Shown here: positions 27,873-30,191 of the stretch, in pieces
How positions within the stretch are numbered: position 1 is the first letter of the stretch
How the letters are laid out: every line of letters starts with the position of its first letter
Assembly (NCBI GenBank): GCA_001275005.1
Contig: JWZX01003366.1
Coordinates: 1-30,191 of the forward strand
Source of the DNA: Chrysochromulina tobinii
Lineage: Eukaryota > Haptophyta > Prymnesiales > Chrysochromulinaceae
Length of the DNA: 30,191 nt
Reading direction: 5' to 3'
The notes under the pieces: model-generated
What the model saw: the letters and a program-made list of their open reading frames with translations, nothing else
Told to the model about the DNA's origin: nothing
Database searches by the model: none
Translations under genes and position numbers: made by a program

Positions 27873-28435
27873 GTCCTTTCTCGGCCCCTTTCTCGGCCCC
27901 TTCCTATCTTCAGTATATAGTCACGCGACGGCGGCACAGACTTTGCTTCTGTAAAACAAGGCCACTCAACGCAGCGGTGCGTCGTGCTGTACACATCTAG
28001 GCGTGTAGCGATAGCCGCACGAAGCGGCGCCCTCGATGTGCACCGTCGCGTCGTCGAGCATGCAGACGGGTTGCGTCGAAGTCGCACCAAAACCTTGCTC
28101 ATGCTTCTGTGCAGCAAGGCCACTCAACGCAGCGGGCGGTCACATCATGGCGTGGGGCAGTGAGCGCAGGACGCGGCGTCCTTGATGTGCACGTGCATCG
28201 CGCCGCGTTGTCGAGCAAGGTCGACTTCCTCGCAAGACCGCAAGCATGAGCATTGTCGTCGCCACCTTGGACTCAAGTGCACCGTCGACGACGTAATGCA
28301 ATTGGTCGACGACTCAAAGCAAGTGCACAGATCGATGAGGCGTTGAGGCCTAGTTGAGGCCGCTTCCTGCGGTCACTGCTACACGCGTAGATGCATACAG
28401 CACGGGCACTGCGTCTGCTTATAGCTGCTGAAAGT
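27873..28435 (+). repeat. Left inverted arm
   Basis: Left arm of the fold-back element. Its inner end (CCGCTTCCTGCGG ... CTGCGTCTGC) is the reverse complement of the start of a 200-bp tandem unit, so the arm contains a partial inverted unit. Confidence 0.7.
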
Positions 28436-28560
28436 CAGAGTCCGACGTGAAGTACTCAAGGTCAGCGCGCTCTCGCAAGCAACTAAGTTGATGCGGTGCG
28501 ATCTTTGACAAGATTGGTCGCGTGGAAGCGCCGTACTCGGGATCGGCCGGGCTCTGTTCA

Positions 28561-29161
28561 CGCTGAGCAGCGATGCACAGACGCAGCGCTCGTGCTAGAC
28601 GCATCTATACACGTGTAGCAGCAGCCGGCAGGAAGCGGCCTCATCGATCTGCTCTTTGCATTGCGTCGTCGACGATGCAGATGGGTCGCAGACCGCATCA
28701 ACGTGCTCATGTTCGGTGTTGCGAGGAAGCTAACCTCTTGCGAGCCTCGGGTGGATCTGTTTCGCTGAGCAGCTACACACAGACGCAGCACTCGTGCTAG
28801 ACGCATCTACACGTGTACCAGGGGCCGCAGGAAGCGGCCTCATCGATCTGAACTTGCATTGCGTCGTCGACGATGCAGATGGGTCGCAGACCGCATCAAC
28901 GTGCTCATGTTCGGTGTTGCGAGGAAGCTGACCTCTTGCGAGCCTCGGGTGGATCTGTTTCGCTGAGCAGCGATGCACAGACGCAGCACTCGTGCTAGAC
29001 GCTTTTACGCGTGTACCAGGGGCCGCAGGAAGCGGCCTCATGTTAGCCTCATCTATCTGAACTTGCATTGTGTCGTCGACCTTGCAGATGGGTTGCATCA
29101 ACCGTGCATGTTTGGTGTTGCGAGGAAGCTGACCTCTTGCGAGCCTTGGGTGGGTCTAACA
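28561..29161. repeat. About 200-bp tandem repeats (three full units)
   Basis: Units start with CGCTGAGCAG at 28561, 28763 and 28961; a fourth begins at 29162 and is part of the right arm. Each carries ACGCAGC(A/G)CTCGTGCTAGACGC, the short hairpin GGCCGCAGGAAGCGGCC (or close), GTCGTCGAC, GGTGTTGCGAGGAAGCT and CTCTTGCGAGCC. Units 1 and 2 are most alike over their second half. Confidence 0.9.
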
Positions 29162-29680
29162 CGCTGAGCAGCTATACAGACAGACGCAGCACTCGTGCTA
29201 GACGCATCTATACGCGTGTAGCAACAGCCGCAGGAAGCGGCCACATCGATGTGCACTTGGATTGCGTCGTCGACGGTGCACTTGAGTCCAAGGTGGCGAC
29301 GACAATGCTCATGCTTGGTCTTGTGAGGAAGTCGACCTTGCTCGACGACGCCGCGCGATGCACGTGCACATCAAGGACGCCGCGTCCTGCGCTCACTGCC
29401 CCACGCCATGATGTGACCGCAGCGTTGAGTGGCCTTGCTGCACAGAAGCGAGCTTCGACGCAACCGTCAGCATGCTCGACGACGCGATGGTGCACACATC
29501 GAGGACGCCACTTCGTGCGGCTACCGCTACACTACCGCTACACGCCTTGATGTGTGGTGTATAGCACGATGCACCGCTGCGTTGGGTGGCCTTGTTTTAC
29601 AGAAGCAAAGTCTGTGCCGCCGTCGCGTGACTGTATACTGAAGAAGATAGGAAGGTCCAAGAAAGGGGCCGAGAAAGGAC
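29162..29680 (-). repeat. Right inverted arm
   Basis: Right arm of the fold-back element. It begins with a fourth copy of the tandem unit's first part and ends with CGGCCCCTTTC-complement sequence at 29655-29680. Confidence 0.7.
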
Positions 29681-30191
29681 ATGCTGACGCAAGTCCCTGA
29701 TTAATACCCTTCCTAATACCCTCATAAAACCCAACGCAGGTCCGAGATGCGTAAAAGGTGTACTAAGAGGGGCAACGATGCTCGAACGAGAGTTTCCCAA
29801 ATCAGATCGACAGCGCGCCGCGCCGCATCCCTTATTAGTCCCTTATTACTATATCCTTTGGGGCACTTTGTATCAAGCGAGAAACGAGACGTTGATCTTG
29901 GTCGATGTGATTCAAATCGGTATGTAGAGATCCGCAAATTTCCTTCCTTGAGGTGTTAGGTAACCCCTCCATGCTACATGTACTCCCTAACACAAGTACC
30001 CCGCTACCCCCTAACCCTATAAGTCGAACAACATCGGATTGAGTACGTGCCTCATCTTTTGGGGGCTTCATTTTTCGGCAGATTCTGTCCTCAGCGGTCC
30101 CGATGATGTTGAGACACTGTGGACGAGCAGAGCTACCCGTTCAGATTGATTACGTTGTAAAAGTGCCATCGCGGTGTTACATCAAACAACC
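29681..30191. other. Non-coding right end
   Basis: AT-richer DNA with repeated CCCTTATTA/CCCTTCCTAATACCC motifs (29707-29850) and two isolated CCCTAA hexamers (about 29984 and 30010). No gene was recognised. Confidence 0.45.

Larger units (their letters stand above)
27873..29680. mobile_element. Fold-back (long inverted repeat) element with internal tandem array
   Basis: The left arm (about 27873-28435) and right arm (about 29165-29680) are reverse complements with moderate divergence. Examples: GTCCTTTCTCGGCCCCTTTC at the left edge matches the complement of the right edge; CGGCGGCACAGACTTTGCTT on the left matches AAGCAAAGTCTGTGCCGCCG on the right; GTCGTCGCCACCTTGGACTC on the left matches GAGTCCAAGGTGGCGACGAC on the right. 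Between them lie tandem units of about 200 bp. No transposase frame is present, and I cannot see a convincing target-site duplication. This resembles a non-autonomous fold-back/TIR element or a large palindromic repeat. Edge coordinates are approximate. Confidence 0.7.

Noticed and set aside
28730-29101. A 123-codon minus-strand open frame in the tandem array
   Set aside because: It translates two repeat units of the array (with the same peptide twice) and has no start context or domain.
29980-30020. Telomere-like CCCTAA motifs
   Set aside because: Only two isolated copies, not in tandem; not enough for a telomere or an interstitial tract.
1-30191. tRNA, rRNA, CRISPR array, or prokaryotic operon features
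   Set aside because: Reading both strands, I saw no cloverleaf with the expected D- and T-loop motifs, no rRNA core sequence and no regularly spaced repeats with unique spacers. Genes are monocistronic with introns.

Overview
This is nuclear DNA of a GC-rich eukaryotic microalga. Several genes are broken by GT-AG introns, ATG starts sit in eukaryotic (Kozak-like) contexts, there are no operons, and coding regions are separated by 0.3-1 kb of non-coding DNA. A thylakoid-lumen-type protein, algal SPPP-type proline-rich sequence, FG-GAP repeats and a decayed type I polyketide synthase ketoreductase all point to a photosynthetic chromist. My best guess is a haptophyte (Prymnesium/Chrysochromulina/Emiliania type). 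That assignment is inference; no marker gene in the window proves it.

Layout, left to right. At 0.4-1.5 kb lies a CaMK-type protein kinase whose 5' exon is unresolved. At 2.0-6.3 kb lies a giant low-complexity protein with an N-terminal PDZ domain and a duplicated internal module. At 6.9-9.6 kb lies a protein with two ACT-type repeats followed by two membrane spans and a duplicated tail. At 10.0-11.2 kb lies an endonuclease/exonuclease/phosphatase-fold enzyme with all its catalytic residues. At 11.7-12.7 kb lies a two-exon coiled-coil protein. At 13.3-15.7 kb lies a four-exon fusion of a GHMP sugar kinase with a GalU-like nucleotidyltransferase. At 16.2-17.2 kb lies a 3-hydroxyacyl-CoA dehydrogenase NAD domain fused to a RING finger. 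At 17.9-18.5 kb lies a probable thylakoid lumen protein. At 19.5-20.4 kb (minus strand) lies a coiled-coil protein with a 16-residue repeat, convergent with the lumen gene and divergent from the next one. At 21.0-21.7 kb lies a probable mitochondrial protein with a CysRS-tail-like motif. At 22.2-23.6 kb lies a glycosyltransferase-like protein with a candidate ultra-short intron.

From about 24 kb onward the window changes character. There is a small gene with broken frames (24.2-25.0 kb), repeat-rich DNA, and then a mosaic locus at 25.8-27.1 kb. In that locus a frame-broken PKS module fragment runs into a proline-rich tract and then, in another frame, into FG-GAP/VCBS-like repeats. The last major structure (27.87-29.68 kb) is a fold-back element: two inverted arms of about 0.5 kb flank a tandem array of about 200-bp units.

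The genes are not functionally linked as an operon would be. The most original signals are three domain combinations (3HCDH-RING with a replaced catalytic His, GHMP kinase-nucleotidyltransferase with a degraded Gly-rich loop, ACT repeats on a two-span membrane protein), the roughly 10-bp periodic minisatellites inside two introns of the fusion gene, the mosaic PKS/Pro-rich/FG-GAP locus, and the large fold-back repeat.
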